Counted from the stretch's first letter, positions 50,315 to 59,269 are shown. The stretch: 64,000 nt of DNA from Leifsonia shinshuensis (GCF_022606355.1 NZ_JAHHZQ010000004.1:620001-684000), one strand, 5' to 3'. A program made the numbers and translations. Notes: generated by a model from the letters alone, not told the origin.

Positions 50315-51225
50315 TCGTCGAGCTCCGCGGGCGCCGCGGGACCGTCGACGGCGGCCGGCGCAACGCCGAGCCGGCGCGACCTGTCTCGACGGACGATCCT
50401 GCCGGGCAACGCGCCGAGCGCGCTGCCGGCGCGGACGACCCGGCGGCCGGTGCTGCTGCCGAGCCGCTGGAGGGCGCCGGGCCCGTCCGCCGGCGTGAGA
50501 GCAGCGGGGATCACCAGCGGCGCGGGGCCGAACGCCAGCCGGGAGTTGGCGACGACGCGTCGGCCCAGGATGTTGTTGCCCGTCCCGCCGACGACGGCGC
50601 CGATGCCGAAGGGGATCGCACGGGCGAGGATGGAGGCGCCGCCCCGGACGGCGAACTGCCGGACGAACGCGCCGCGCAGGCGATCCACCAGAGGGCCGAC
50701 GACCATCGACGGGAGGGTGGTCGTGACCAGCTCGCCCCAGTACGCCGTGCGTGTCACGCCCGCGCCGGTGACCTGGCCGGCAAGCTGGCGCACCAGGTCG
50801 GAGCCTTCGCGGCCGAGCATCATGGTGAGCACGAGAGCTCGGGCACGTGCGGGGTCGTCGACGGCGATGCCGTGCAGTTCGCTGAGCGACTGCGCGTAGA
50901 GCGCTGTCGCCTCCAGGAACCCGGCCGTCTCCAGCCCGGACAGGGCGAGGGTGATGCCGGTTCCGATCGCGGGGATCACCGCTGTCGCCCCGACGGCCGC
51001 GCCGCCGGTCGTCACGGCAGCGAGGTAGCGCCGCTCGAGGATCGTGGCCAGCTCAGCGGCGGATGCCTCCGGGTGCCGCCGCCGGAGGCTGCGCAGGTGT
51101 GCGAGCACAGCCGGGCGGTGGATGCCGAGGAAGCGGTCGAGGGTCGCGTCCACGGCGCGCGGCGTGTCTCCGCCACGGGGCGGTCCGCCGGTCGGGGACA
51201 CGAAGGGCTGGGGTCGCTTGGCCAT
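50311..51225 (-). CDS. Hypothetical EcsC-like protein
   Basis: 304 residues. Helical protein with a Gly/Ala-rich hydrophobic hairpin (TTGGAAVGATAVIPAIGTGITLAL; about 92-115 in pieces) and a second one (ILARAIPFGIGAVVGGTGNNILGRRVV split, about 200-225). The C-terminus is rich in Arg and Pro/Ala. The pattern is faintly like the EcsC family of membrane-associated proteins, not certain. No catalytic motif is seen. Convergent with the GT2 gene, sharing its stop tetranucleotide. Confidence 0.65.
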   Translation of the reverse strand: MAKRPQPFVSPTGGPPRGGDTPRAVDATLDRFLGIHRPAVLAHLRSLRRRHPEASAAELATILERRYLAAVTTGGAAVGATAVIPAIGTGITLALSGLETAGFLEATALYAQSLSELHGIAVDDPARARALVLTMMLGREGSDLVRQLAGQVTGAGVTRTAYWGELVTTTLPSMVVGPLVDRLRGAFVRQFAVRGGASILARAIPFGIGAVVGGTGNNILGRRVVANSRLAFGPAPLVIPAALTPADGPGALQRLGSSTGRRVVRAGSALGALPGRIVRRDRSRRLGVAPAAVDGPAAPAELDD

Positions 51226-51287
51226 CCTTACCGAGTGTAGGCCTCCTCGCGGACGCTCCGGAGTGGACGCGACACTTCTGCAGTGCG

Positions 51288-51587
51288 TCAGCGCCGACGA
51301 TCGCGCTCGCGCAGGAAGTCCGCGGCCGGAAGCACCTCGAACTCCGCCGGCAGGTCGTCACGGGACAGCCCCGCGGTGAGGGTCGCCACGTCGGTGCCGA
51401 GGACGCTGGCGATCCGGAGGATGGTCACGAGGCTGGGATTGGCGATGCCGCGTTCGATCTTGCCGTAGTTGGTCACGTGCATCTGTGCGAGTTCGGCGAT
51501 GTTCTCCTGGCTGAGGCCGAGTTCGATCCGTGCGCGGCGTACCTTCTCGCCGAGCTGCGTTGCAGCGGGCGACATCGAGTGATTCAT
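51288..51587 (-). CDS. XRE-type helix-turn-helix regulator
   Basis: 99 residues from ATG 51587; an internal ATG at 51575 is possible. The HTH (about 10-65) reads LGEKVRRARIELGLSQENIAELAQ, VTNYGKIERGIANPSLVTILRIASVL in standard XRE spacing. A short C-terminal helix (ADFLRERDRRR) follows. It may be a DNA-binding repressor; no target is evident apart from a palindrome over its own start. Apparently monocistronic. Confidence 0.92.
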   Translation of the reverse strand: MNHSMSPAATQLGEKVRRARIELGLSQENIAELAQMHVTNYGKIERGIANPSLVTILRIASVLGTDVATLTAGLSRDDLPAEFEVLPAADFLRERDRRR

Positions 51588-51596
51588 GATTCATGA
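51584..51596. promoter_or_regulatory. Near-perfect palindrome over the XRE gene start, candidate operator
   Basis: TCATGATTCATGA is symmetric apart from its centre and forms part of a GATTCATGATTCATGA double repeat covering the ATG of the XRE gene. Small XRE repressors often bind such sites in their own promoters; autoregulation is inferred. Confidence 0.4.
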
Positions 51597-51667
51597 CTAT
51601 CCGGTCGGGCATTCCCGGACCAGAGCGATCGATACGTCGGCGCGAGTGCCTGAGGCGGAGAGGGCAC

Positions 51668-51709
51668 AAAATGCTGGTGGCGGCCACTGCGACGCGGCCG
51701 CCACCAGCA
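51668..51709 (-). terminator. Rho-independent terminator of the 105-residue hypothetical gene
   Basis: On the minus strand a perfect 14-bp stem (51709-51696 with 51685-51672, TGCTGGTGGCGGCC and complement, 10-nt loop) is followed by TTTTGTG (51671 onwards). It starts 2 nt after the TGA at 51712-51714. Confidence 0.88.
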
Positions 51710-51711
51710 GC

Positions 51712-52029
51712 TCAGAAGCTCACCTGCCAGAGGTACTCCCGGCCGTCGGGAGGGAACCAGCGCACGACGAGGAGCGTGTCGCGGGCGGCGTCACCGCCGT
51801 GCAGGCTCGCTCGCACCGCTTCGCCGGGGCGGATGGACGAGGGCGAGCTCACCCGCAGCGAGGCGCTGCCCGCGATGCTGACAGTGACTCCACGCAGCTC
51901 GTCTGAACTGGTGTTGACGAGCCGGAAATGCGGAGCGCCGCTGCGATCGACGGTCCACGGCACGCGGTAGGCGAAGCGTCGGGGCCGGAGCGGGGCGAGG
52001 GGGCTGCGAAGGTTCCGAACGTGTTTCAT
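51712..52029 (-). CDS. Hypothetical 105-residue beta-rich protein
   Basis: ATG at 52029; ends at TGA 51712-51714. The sequence alternates strands typical of a small Ig-like or beta-sandwich domain (FRLVNTSSDELRGVTVSIAG, IRPGEAVRASLHG, LLVVRWFPPDGREYLWQVSF) after a basic N-terminus (KHVRNLRSPLAPLRPRRFAYRV). No signal peptide or membrane segment. No family recognised. Transcribed alone, judging from the terminator behind it and 137 bp of apparently empty sequence ahead. Confidence 0.72.
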   Translation of the reverse strand: MKHVRNLRSPLAPLRPRRFAYRVPWTVDRSGAPHFRLVNTSSDELRGVTVSIAGSASLRVSSPSSIRPGEAVRASLHGGDAARDTLLVVRWFPPDGREYLWQVSF

Positions 52030-52166
52030 GCGCCAAAAGTAGCCACCCCCTCCGACGCTCGAACCGCGAAATCGGGCCTAGAGACCCTTTCCGTGGACAA
52101 CTCGCCGGAATTCTTTCTGTGGAGGACTTTCCGCGCAGGAGAAAAGTGCCTCTGACCGGGGCTTCG

Positions 52167-52901
52167 TCAGCTGCCGTAGTCCTTGTTGTAGAGGTCGAGA
52201 ACGTCGTCGATCGGGCCGTCCAACACCAGTGCGCCCTTGTCGAGGTAAAGCCCTCTGGCGCAGAACCGTCGCAGGTCCTTCTCGTTGTGCGACACGAAGA
52301 ACATGGTGCGGCCGCCCGCGAGCAGCTCCTCGATCTTCGCGTAGCACTTCTCGCGGAACGAGCGGTCGCCCACCGCGAGAACCTCGTCGACCAGCAGCAC
52401 GGGCTCCTCCAACTGCGCGATCACCGAGAAGGCGATGCGCACCTTCATCCCGCTGGAGAGGTGCTTGTACGGTGTGTCCACGAAGTCGCCGATCTCGGCG
52501 AACTCGATGATCTCGTCGAACCGGGCCTCGATCTGCGGCTTGGTCATGCCGTGCAGCCCCGCGGTCAGGAACACGTTGTCCCGGACGGTGAGATCGTCGA
52601 CGAAGCCGCCGGTGATCTCGATCAGCGGGGCGACGCCCTCCGTGACCCGCACCGAGCCCTCGTCGGGCAGCAGCACTCCGGCGACGAGCTTCAGCAGCGT
52701 CGACTTGCCCTGGCCGTTGCGCCCGACCACACCGATGGCCTCGCCGGGCTCGACCTGGAACGTGACGTCGCGGAGCGGCCAGAAGTCGTCGGGACGTGAG
52801 CGGCGTTGCCGCGAGCTGAACAGGTCTTTGAACGACCTCCGCGCTCCGCGGTTGCGCTTGAATCGCACGCCGAGGCCGGCGACGTCGATGACGGGTCCCA
52901 C
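52167..52901 (-). CDS. ABC exporter ATPase for surface polysaccharide (Wzt/TagH-like)
   Basis: 244 residues, GTG start 1 nt after the permease gene, GGAG 7 nt upstream. N-terminal VGVRFKRN-type start (GLGVRFKRNRGARRSFKDL), Walker A GRNGQGKST, signature HLSSGMKVRI (divergent but typical of the Wzt/TagH group), Walker B PVLLVDEVLAVGD. No C-terminal carbohydrate-binding extension as in long Wzt proteins. It pairs with the adjacent permease to export an undecaprenyl-linked polymer such as teichoic acid. Confidence 0.93.
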   Translation of the reverse strand: MGPVIDVAGLGVRFKRNRGARRSFKDLFSSRQRRSRPDDFWPLRDVTFQVEPGEAIGVVGRNGQGKSTLLKLVAGVLLPDEGSVRVTEGVAPLIEITGGFVDDLTVRDNVFLTAGLHGMTKPQIEARFDEIIEFAEIGDFVDTPYKHLSSGMKVRIAFSVIAQLEEPVLLVDEVLAVGDRSFREKCYAKIEELLAGGRTMFFVSHNEKDLRRFCARGLYLDKGALVLDGPIDDVLDLYNKDYGS

Positions 52902-52902
52902 C

Positions 52903-53787
52903 TCAGATCTCCTTCAGGACGTCGCGCTCGAAGCGGGTGAACACCAGCCAGCCGATGCCGAGCAGAAGCAGCGACATGACCGCGGCCATGATGACCAGGA
53001 ACCAGTCCAGCTCCTCGGGGAAGAACGCGGCGCGATAGAGGCTGAAGATGCCGGTCAGCGGGTTGAAGGCCGACCAGAAGTGCAGCGAGAACAGCGTCTC
53101 GGTCTGTGCGCCGGGGTGGGCGGCCACGTACGCGGCGCAGTGCTTGGCCGCGATGCCCGCTCCGCAGCCGCCGGGCAGATCGCGCGCGCTGTAGATGATC
53201 GGCGACGCATAGAAGAGGAACCGCAGGGCGAGCTTGACCGCCCGCTCCAGATCGCGGAAGAACACGACGAGGGGGGCGACGATGAGACCGACGCCCACGG
53301 TCAGCACGATCTGGATGAGGATCGCGAGCGGGAACAGCAGGATGTCGACGTTCACCGGCGCCCCCGTGGCGATCGCGAAGATCGCCAGCACAGGCAGCGA
53401 CAGCAGGAACTCGATGCCCTTGGAGGCGACGATCCTGTTCACCCAGATCGTGCGCGGGATCATCGTCGAGCGGATGAGCTTCGCCTCGCGGATGAACGCG
53501 CGCGTGCTGTCCGAGACGGCGCCGTTGAACCACATCCACGGCAGCAGGGCGGCGAGCAGGAAGACGATGTAGGGGTTCTCACCGACGGTGCGGTGGAAGA
53601 TGACCGAGAAGACGAACCAGTAGATCGCGCTCATGACGAGCGGGTCGAGGATCGACCACAGGTATCCGAGCGCGCTGGTCGAGTATCGGACGCGGAGGTC
53701 GCGGAGCGTCAGCAGCCACAGGGAGTGGCGATAGCGCGCGAAGCGCGTCCGTTGCGCAGGACGCAGGTCGGCGGAGGTACTGGTCAC
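52903..53787 (-). CDS. ABC-2 type polysaccharide exporter permease (Wzm/TagG-like)
   Basis: 294 residues, GTG start. An amphipathic start (QRTRFARYRHSLWLLTLRDLRVRY) precedes six membrane helices (about 40-65, 70-92, 120-145, 150-180, 190-208, 262-285). RYSTSALGYLWSILDPLVMSA is the hallmark region of Wzm/TagG permeases. TACGAT (53801-53796, minus strand) 8 nt before the GTG, without a Shine-Dalgarno, suggests a leaderless transcript. Together with the ATPase it forms a complete exporter. Confidence 0.93.
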   Translation of the reverse strand: MTSTSADLRPAQRTRFARYRHSLWLLTLRDLRVRYSTSALGYLWSILDPLVMSAIYWFVFSVIFHRTVGENPYIVFLLAALLPWMWFNGAVSDSTRAFIREAKLIRSTMIPRTIWVNRIVASKGIEFLLSLPVLAIFAIATGAPVNVDILLFPLAILIQIVLTVGVGLIVAPLVVFFRDLERAVKLALRFLFYASPIIYSARDLPGGCGAGIAAKHCAAYVAAHPGAQTETLFSLHFWSAFNPLTGIFSLYRAAFFPEELDWFLVIMAAVMSLLLLGIGWLVFTRFERDVLKEI

Positions 53788-53890
53788 GGGAACCTATCGT
53801 ATTGATCGCAGGCTGCGTGTTCGCATCACGCCGCGCTCCGGACCACGTGATCGGGCCGCGAGGCGAACGGTCGATGACGCGGACAGCCGA

Positions 53891-54583
53891 CTACACGAAG
53901 AGGTTCGCGCGCTCCAGGTCCTCCTGGAAGTCCACCTCGATGGCGTAGAGGTCGGAGATGTCGACAGGCTCGACGAGCATGCGGTCGTGGCCGATCGCCA
54001 GCTCGATGCCGCGCTCGAAGTAGTCCTGGTCGGCGACGCGCTGCAGCTGGCGCAGCAGGGCCGCCTTGTCGGTGCTGGAGACGTAGTTGATGCCGACGGC
54101 CTCGCCCAGACCGCCCTTGACGGTCTTGGAGAGCTCGTGGATGTAGCCCTCGGGGCCGGTCGTGTACTTGACCTCCTCGTCGGCGACCGACGAGGTGTTG
54201 ACGGTCACGAAGGTCTGGTCGCGGGCGACCGTGGCCGCGGCACGCACGAGCACTGCGGGGTCGAAGACGACGTCGCCGTTCATCCAGAGCACGCCGCCGG
54301 GGCCGGACGCCTGCAGGGCGCGCATGAGGCTCTTGGAGGTGTTGGTCTGGTCGTACTGCTCGTTGTAGACGAACTCGGCGTCGGGGAACGCCTCGATGAT
54401 GTGCTCCAGCTTGTAGCCGACGACGATCGTGACCGTGACGTCCTTGCCGAAGGCGGCGTGGATGTTGTCGAACTGCTGCTGCATGATGGTGCGGCCGTCG
54501 TTCAGCTCGGTCAGCGGCTTCGGAAGGCTCCGCCCGAGACGGCTGCCCATGCCTGCTGCGAGGATCACTACCTGGGTCGTCAC
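53891..54583 (-). CDS. Nucleotidyltransferase, LicC-like (sugar/choline-phosphate cytidylyltransferase family)
   Basis: 230 residues from GTG 54583: GGAG lies 6 nt before it but abuts the upstream ATG at 54589. The NTP-transferase signature VVILAAGMGSRLGRSLPKPL opens the protein, WMNGDVVFD supplies a metal-binding aspartate, and EVDFQEDLERAN closes it. Such enzymes make CDP- or NDP-activated groups. Next to an ABC exporter and a CDP-alcohol transferase family gene, formation of a CDP-activated phosphate group is a fair inference; the substrate is unknown. Confidence 0.88.
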   Translation of the reverse strand: MTTQVVILAAGMGSRLGRSLPKPLTELNDGRTIMQQQFDNIHAAFGKDVTVTIVVGYKLEHIIEAFPDAEFVYNEQYDQTNTSKSLMRALQASGPGGVLWMNGDVVFDPAVLVRAAATVARDQTFVTVNTSSVADEEVKYTTGPEGYIHELSKTVKGGLGEAVGINYVSSTDKAALLRQLQRVADQDYFERGIELAIGHDRMLVEPVDISDLYAIEVDFQEDLERANLFV

Positions 54584-54894
54584 AATCATCTCCTTGAATC
54601 CGCGCTGAACGTTGAGTGGCTGTGCAGCCGTCTGCGTGCTGTGCAGGGAGCGGTGGCATCCGGCGCCTGACCGCTCCGCCCGGAGCGTTCCCCGGGCGTT
54701 CATTCGCGCTTTACGTGTTTCGACACGCCTTCATGCCTCCGCCAGAATACCGGCGCCCCTCGTGCGGGGGCAGGGGTTGACCTCTGTTGTTGTCTGGTCG
54801 TTATGTTCCTCACAGGTGATTCCTAGGCGTGCAGATGTCCCCCGGTGACCCGCCGGGGGGTACGCAACCTCTGCTGTCTTGGTACGGTGGCGTG
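54584..54894. other. Intergenic region between divergent nucleotidyltransferase and ABC genes
   Basis: 311 bp without a gene. It holds a short UUCG-type hairpin CGTGT-TTCG-ACACG (54714-54727), a minus-strand TATTCT that could be a -10 for the nucleotidyltransferase, a plus-strand promoter (54777-54806), and a hairpin CCCCCGG-N7-CCGGGGG (54839-54859) between that promoter and the ABC gene. Confidence 0.6.
54777..54806 (+). promoter_or_regulatory. Probable sigma-70-type promoter of the ABC transporter genes
   Basis: TTGACC (54777-54782) and TTATGT (54801-54806) with an 18-bp spacer, 88 bp upstream of the ABC ATPase start. A GC hairpin at 54839-54859 would lie in the leader and could attenuate. 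A second candidate -10, TACGGT (54883-54888), lies 6 nt before the GTG and would give a leaderless transcript. Confidence 0.55.
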
Positions 54895-55989
54895 GTGAGT
54901 TCCGAGCGCGCGCAACCCGGCCGTACCGAACCGGAGACCGATGTGCCCGAACCGCGGGGGAGCGACGAGGGGGAGCCGATGGCAGAGGCCACAGAGACCG
55001 GAGCGGAGCAGGCGCCGCCTGTGCCGCGGCCCGTCCGCAAACGAGTGCAGCCGACGACGGCGGCGGCCTCCGCCGCCTCCAGCACACGTACCCCGACTCC
55101 GCGCAAGCGCGCGGCGCCCGCGAAGCCCCGCACGCCGAAAGGCGCGGCGACTGCCGGAGGGCCTTCCGCCTCCGAGGCGCCGCCCTCGGCCGAGCCCCCC
55201 GCAGCCCCCGAGCCGGTCGTCGACACGCGCCCGAGCGTGCTCGCCGTCCACGGGCTCAGCAAGCACTACGGCCAGATCGTGGCTGTCGACGACGTCTCGC
55301 TCGACGTGCGCGAGGGCTCCTTCTACGGCATCGTCGGCCCCAACGGCGCGGGCAAGACCACCACGCTGTCGATGATCACCGGCCTTCTGCGCCCCGACGA
55401 GGGCCGCATCGTCGTCCACGGCGTCGACGTGTGGACCGAGCCGGTGCGCGCCAAGCACGTCATCGGGGTCCTGCCCGACAAGCTGCGGCTGTTCGACCGC
55501 CTCACCGGCGCGCAGTTCCTCCACTACGCCGGCACCCTCCGCGGCCTCTCGGCGAAGACGGTGCGCGCGCGCACGTCCGACCTCGCCGTCGCTTTCGGCA
55601 TCGAGGACGCCCTCGACCGGTTGGTGGCCGATTACTCGGCGGGCATGACGAAGAAGATCGCGCTCGCGGCCGCGATGATCCACTCGCCCCGGCTGCTCGT
55701 GCTCGACGAGCCCTTCGAGTCCGTCGACCCGGTCTCGGCAGCCAACGTCATCGACATCCTGCAGCGCTACACCGCCGCCGGCGGAACCGTCGTGCTGTCC
55801 AGCCACGGCATGGACATGATCCAGCGCGTGTGCGACAGCGTCGCGATCATCGTGCGCGGCAAGGTCCTCGCCGCAGGCACGATCGACGAGGTCCGTGGGG
55901 AGCAGACCCTCGAAGAGCGGTTCGTCGAGCTCGCGGGCGGGCGCAAGGCAGCGGAAGGCATGGAGTGGTTGCACAGCTTCTCGGACTGA
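54895..55989 (+). CDS. ABC transporter ATP-binding protein with long disordered N-terminus
   Basis: 364 residues from GTG 54895 (GTG 54892 is adjacent). The first ~110 residues are Pro/Ala/Thr-rich and charged, with no fold. The ATPase has Walker A GPNGAGKTT, Q-loop region VLPDKLRLFDRLT, signature YSAGMTKK (variant of LSGGQ), Walker B LLVLDEPFES and the H-loop SSHG. The signature variant is typical of ABC-2 exporters. Coupled to the downstream permease, whose start lies inside this gene. Substrate unknown. Confidence 0.9.
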   Translation: MSSERAQPGRTEPETDVPEPRGSDEGEPMAEATETGAEQAPPVPRPVRKRVQPTTAAASAASSTRTPTPRKRAAPAKPRTPKGAATAGGPSASEAPPSAEPPAAPEPVVDTRPSVLAVHGLSKHYGQIVAVDDVSLDVREGSFYGIVGPNGAGKTTTLSMITGLLRPDEGRIVVHGVDVWTEPVRAKHVIGVLPDKLRLFDRLTGAQFLHYAGTLRGLSAKTVRARTSDLAVAFGIEDALDRLVADYSAGMTKKIALAAAMIHSPRLLVLDEPFESVDPVSAANVIDILQRYTAAGGTVVLSSHGMDMIQRVCDSVAIIVRGKVLAAGTIDEVRGEQTLEERFVELAGGRKAAEGMEWLHSFSD

Positions 55990-57542
55990 AACTCCGCCTG
56001 ATGGGCAACGCCTTCCGGCGCAGCCCCTGGCAGATCTTCGGCCTGACTCTGGGGCTCGCCTACGGCGTCGTGACGGTGGTGCTGGTCATCGGGGCGCTGG
56101 TGGCGGCCCGCCTCGCCCCCGTCGTCGCCGACGTGCACAGCGTCCTGGTCGTGATCGGCTCGATCGTCGTGGCCGGCTTCCTGCTGCTGCCGCTGCTGTT
56201 CGGCATCGACGACACCCTCGACCCGCGCAAGTTCGCGCTGTTCGGCATCCCCGATCGCCGGCTCGCCGTCGCGCTCGCGCTGTCCGGGCTGATCGGGATT
56301 CCCGCCGTCGTGCTCTTCGTGTGCACGCTCGCGACCGTGATCACGTGGTCGCGCGATCCGGGAGCGGCGCTGCTCGCAGTGCTGTCTGCGATCATCGTGG
56401 TGCCGACATGCGTGCTCGCCTCGCGGATCTCCACCGCCATCGCGTCGCTGTTCGTCTCGTCGCGGAGGTCGAAGGAGGCCGGCGGCGTCGTCGCGATCCT
56501 GGTGCTCGTGCTGATCGCGCCGGTGCTGCTCCTCCTGCTGACGGTCGACTGGGGCCGCGACGGCCTCGGCACCCTCAACGGCTTCGCCGGCTGGTTGCAG
56601 TGGACGCCGCTCGGTGCCGTCTGGAGCATGCCCGGCGCTGCGGCGGACGGCGCCGGCGGAGCCGCGTTCGTCCAGTTCCTCATCGCCGTGGCGACCGTCG
56701 CCGTGCTCTGGCTCGTCTGGCGCGCCCTCGTCACGCTGGTCGTCGTCGCGCCGGAGCGCGAAGCGCACGTGCGCGAGCATCACGGCCTCGGCTGGTTCGG
56801 CCGACTCCCGGGAGGCCCGACCGCGGCGATCGCAGCACGATCGATGACCTACTGGGGACGTGACGCGCGCTACTGGGTCGCCCTGGTGATGATCCCGGTG
56901 ATCCCGGTCTTCGTGATCGTCGCCCTCACCCTGGGCGGACTGCCTCTCCACTTCGCCTCGCTCGTGCCGCTCCCTCTGGTGTGCCTGTTCCTGGGCTGGA
57001 CGATCCACAACGACATCGCATTCGACAGCACGGCGATCTGGCTCCACCTGGTGTCGGGCACGCGCGGTTTCGCCGACCGGCTCGGCCGGATGTTCCCCCC
57101 GGTGCTGGTGGGCATCCCGGTGATCGCCGTCGGGTCGGTGGTCACCGCCGCCGTCTTCGGCGACTGGGCGGTGCTGCCTGCGGTCGCTGCACTGTGCGGT
57201 TCCATCCTGGTCATCGGCCTGGGGCTGTCGAGCATGTTCTCCGTGCTCTTCCCGTACCCGGCGACCAAGCCGGGCGACAGCGCGTTCACGCAGCCCCAGA
57301 CGTCCGGCGCGTCGTCGGCGCTCGCCCAGGCACTGAGCTTCTTCGCCATCGTGATCCTCGCATCGCCCGCGATCGTCTTCCTGGCGCTCGGCCTGACGGT
57401 GAACCCGTTCTGGCTGGGCATCTCGCCCGTGGTCTCGGTGCTGGTGGGCTTCGCCGCGCTCGGCGGCGGTGTCTGGGCGGGTTCGCGGCTCTTCGACAAG
57501 CGCGGCCCCGAGCTGATGGCGTTCGCCAACCGCAACGACTGA
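55965..57542 (+). CDS. ABC transporter permease, large multipass protein
   Basis: 525 residues from GTG 55965, with AAGG 6 nt upstream; the start overlaps the ATPase gene by 25 nt. An N-terminal VVAQLLGLKLRLMGNAFRRSPWQ leads into about ten to twelve membrane helices in two groups (about 25-200 and 285-520) separated by a soluble stretch with REAHVREHHGLGWFGRLPGG. The protein has no recognisable substrate motif. It is the membrane half of the preceding ATPase; together they form an exporter of unknown substrate. Confidence 0.88.
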   Translation: MVAQLLGLKLRLMGNAFRRSPWQIFGLTLGLAYGVVTVVLVIGALVAARLAPVVADVHSVLVVIGSIVVAGFLLLPLLFGIDDTLDPRKFALFGIPDRRLAVALALSGLIGIPAVVLFVCTLATVITWSRDPGAALLAVLSAIIVVPTCVLASRISTAIASLFVSSRRSKEAGGVVAILVLVLIAPVLLLLLTVDWGRDGLGTLNGFAGWLQWTPLGAVWSMPGAAADGAGGAAFVQFLIAVATVAVLWLVWRALVTLVVVAPEREAHVREHHGLGWFGRLPGGPTAAIAARSMTYWGRDARYWVALVMIPVIPVFVIVALTLGGLPLHFASLVPLPLVCLFLGWTIHNDIAFDSTAIWLHLVSGTRGFADRLGRMFPPVLVGIPVIAVGSVVTAAVFGDWAVLPAVAALCGSILVIGLGLSSMFSVLFPYPATKPGDSAFTQPQTSGASSALAQALSFFAIVILASPAIVFLALGLTVNPFWLGISPVVSVLVGFAALGGGVWAGSRLFDKRGPELMAFANRND

Positions 57543-57593
57543 GGGTCCGCCTCCGGCGCACCCGGCTGCGCCGCACACGCTTAGACTGGGACG

Positions 57594-57872
57594 ATGAACG
57601 ACGCCAGCATCCTCGAGCCGGGCGGAGAGCCCGGAGGCGGCGGCCTCAGCACGCTGGAGCGCGAGCTCCTGGAGACTCCGCAGATCTCCGAGCCCGGCGA
57701 CCACGAGCGCTTCTCGCACTACGTCAAGAAGGAGCAGATCCTCGAGTCGGCGATGACCGGCAAGCCGGTGAAGGCGCTCTGCGGCAAGATGTGGACTCCG
57801 GGTCGCGACCCGGAGAAGTTCCCGGTCTGCCCCACCTGCAAGGAGATCTACGAGAAGCTGCGCGACGAGTAG
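57594..57872 (+). CDS. DUF3039 family small zinc-binding-type protein
   Basis: 92 residues. The conserved core HERFSHYVKKEQILESAMTG, KALCGKMW, PGRDPEKFPVCPTCKEIYE defines DUF3039, an actinobacterial family of unknown function. One histidine-rich segment (HERFSH) and cysteines in ALCGK and CPTC suggest a zinc site. The acidic/glycine-rich N-terminus is probably disordered. Located between the ABC genes and pncB, which are on opposite strands. Confidence 0.9.
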   Translation: MNDASILEPGGEPGGGGLSTLERELLETPQISEPGDHERFSHYVKKEQILESAMTGKPVKALCGKMWTPGRDPEKFPVCPTCKEIYEKLRDE

Positions 57873-57902
57873 TCGCCCGGCCGAGCTGCGACGCGGACCC
57901 GC

Positions 57903-59225
57903 TCAGGCGAAGATCGTCGGCAGCACCGGGTCGCCGCGGCCCAGTCGGAAGGCCTGATCGGGCAGTTCCCGCATCGCTGCCTCACGGTGCTCCCGCGCGC
58001 GCTTAGCGCCTTCCGCCCCGAGGTGCTCGCGGTGGAGCTCGCCGTCCGTGATCAGGGGGACCAGGAGGTCGCGCCCGGTGTCGTCGGGCGTGCCGCCCGC
58101 CTCGACGATGTGCACCACCTCGGCCACAGCTCGGCCGTCTGAGTCCAGCCGGCGAACCGGGTGCTTGCGGCCGCCGATGCTCGGCTTGCCGTCCGACTTC
58201 TTGGCGACAGCGACCCACTCGCCGTCGCCGTCGCGTTCGCGGTGGGCGACCAGCTTGTAGACCATCCCCGACGCCGGTGAGCCCGACCCGGTGACGACCG
58301 AGGTGCCGACGCCGTAGCTGTCGACGGGGGAGGAGGACAGCGCGGCGATGGTGAACTCGTCGAGGTCGTTGGTCACGGTGATGCGCGTCTCCGTCGCCCC
58401 GAGCCGGTCGAGCTGATCGCGCACCCGGCGCACGAGGTTCGGGAGGTCGCCCGAGTCGAGCCGGATCGCCCCGAGCCCAGGACCGGCCACCCGGACCGCG
58501 GTCTCGATCGCCTTCTCCACGTCGAAGGTGTCGACCAGCAGGGTGGTTCCGGGTCCCATCGCGGCGACCTGGGCACGGAAGGCGTCCTCCTCGCTGTCGT
58601 GCAGCAGCGTGAACGCGTGCGCGGCCGTGCCCATGGTGGGCACGCCCCAGGTGCGGCCGGCCTCCAGATTGGACGTCGCGCTGAAGCCCGCGACATACGC
58701 TGCCCTGGCCGCGGCGACAGCGCTGCGCTCGCTCGCACGGCGCGAACCCATCTCGGCGATCGGGCGCCCGCCGGCTGCGGTGACCATGCGGGCGGCGGCG
58801 GAGGCCACGGCCGAGTCGTAGTTGAAGACGCTCAGGATCAGCGTCTCCAGGATCACCCCCTCGGCGAAGGGCGCGTCGACGATCAGGAACGGCGAGCCGG
58901 GGAAGAACACCTCGCCCTCGCGATAGCCGCGGATCGTTCCGGAGAACCGGTAGTCGGCGAGCCAGTCGAGCGTCTCTTGCCGCACGACCCGGTTGTCGCG
59001 CAGGTACTCCAGCTCGTCGTCGCCGAAGCGGAACCGGTCGATGAGCTCGAGCAGCCGTCCCGTCCCCGCGAGGATCCCGTACCTCCGACCGGCGGGGAGG
59101 CGCCGGGTGAACGCCTCGAAGACGCACTCGCGGTCGTACGTCCCGTCGAGCAGGGCGGCGTCGAGCATCGTGAGCTCGTAACGGTCGGTCAGGAGCGCGG
59201 ACGACGGCGCAGAGGACTCGGTCAC
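57903..59225 (-). CDS. pncB: Nicotinate phosphoribosyltransferase
   Basis: 440 residues, GTG start. It makes nicotinate mononucleotide from nicotinate and PRPP in NAD salvage. Family features: [80 protein letters not shown] with the catalytic-type histidine, [25 protein letters not shown] (PRPP site) and [23 protein letters not shown]. Full length, all in order. Divergent from murI with 44 bp between the starts. Confidence 0.95.
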   Translation of the reverse strand: MTESSAPSSALLTDRYELTMLDAALLDGTYDRECVFEAFTRRLPAGRRYGILAGTGRLLELIDRFRFGDDELEYLRDNRVVRQETLDWLADYRFSGTIRGYREGEVFFPGSPFLIVDAPFAEGVILETLILSVFNYDSAVASAAARMVTAAGGRPIAEMGSRRASERSAVAAARAAYVAGFSATSNLEAGRTWGVPTMGTAAHAFTLLHDSEEDAFRAQVAAMGPGTTLLVDTFDVEKAIETAVRVAGPGLGAIRLDSGDLPNLVRRVRDQLDRLGATETRITVTNDLDEFTIAALSSSPVDSYGVGTSVVTGSGSPASGMVYKLVAHRERDGDGEWVAVAKKSDGKPSIGGRKHPVRRLDSDGRAVAEVVHIVEAGGTPDDTGRDLLVPLITDGELHREHLGAEGAKRAREHREAAMRELPDQAFRLGRGDPVLPTIFA

Positions 59226-59255
59226 GGCTCCACCTTAGCTTCGGGCCCGGGCGGG

Positions 59256-59261
59256 TAGGCT
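59256..59261 (+). promoter_or_regulatory. Candidate -10 (TAGGCT) of leaderless murI
   Basis: TAGGCT is 8 nt before the GTG at 59270, and no Shine-Dalgarno sequence precedes that GTG. The transcript would therefore begin at or just before the start codon. Confidence 0.4.
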
Positions 59262-59269
59262 TGACTGCT

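Noticed and set aside
54839-54859. Riboswitch in the leader of the ABC genes
   Set aside because: Only a simple GC hairpin is visible; no conserved aptamer features can be recognised.
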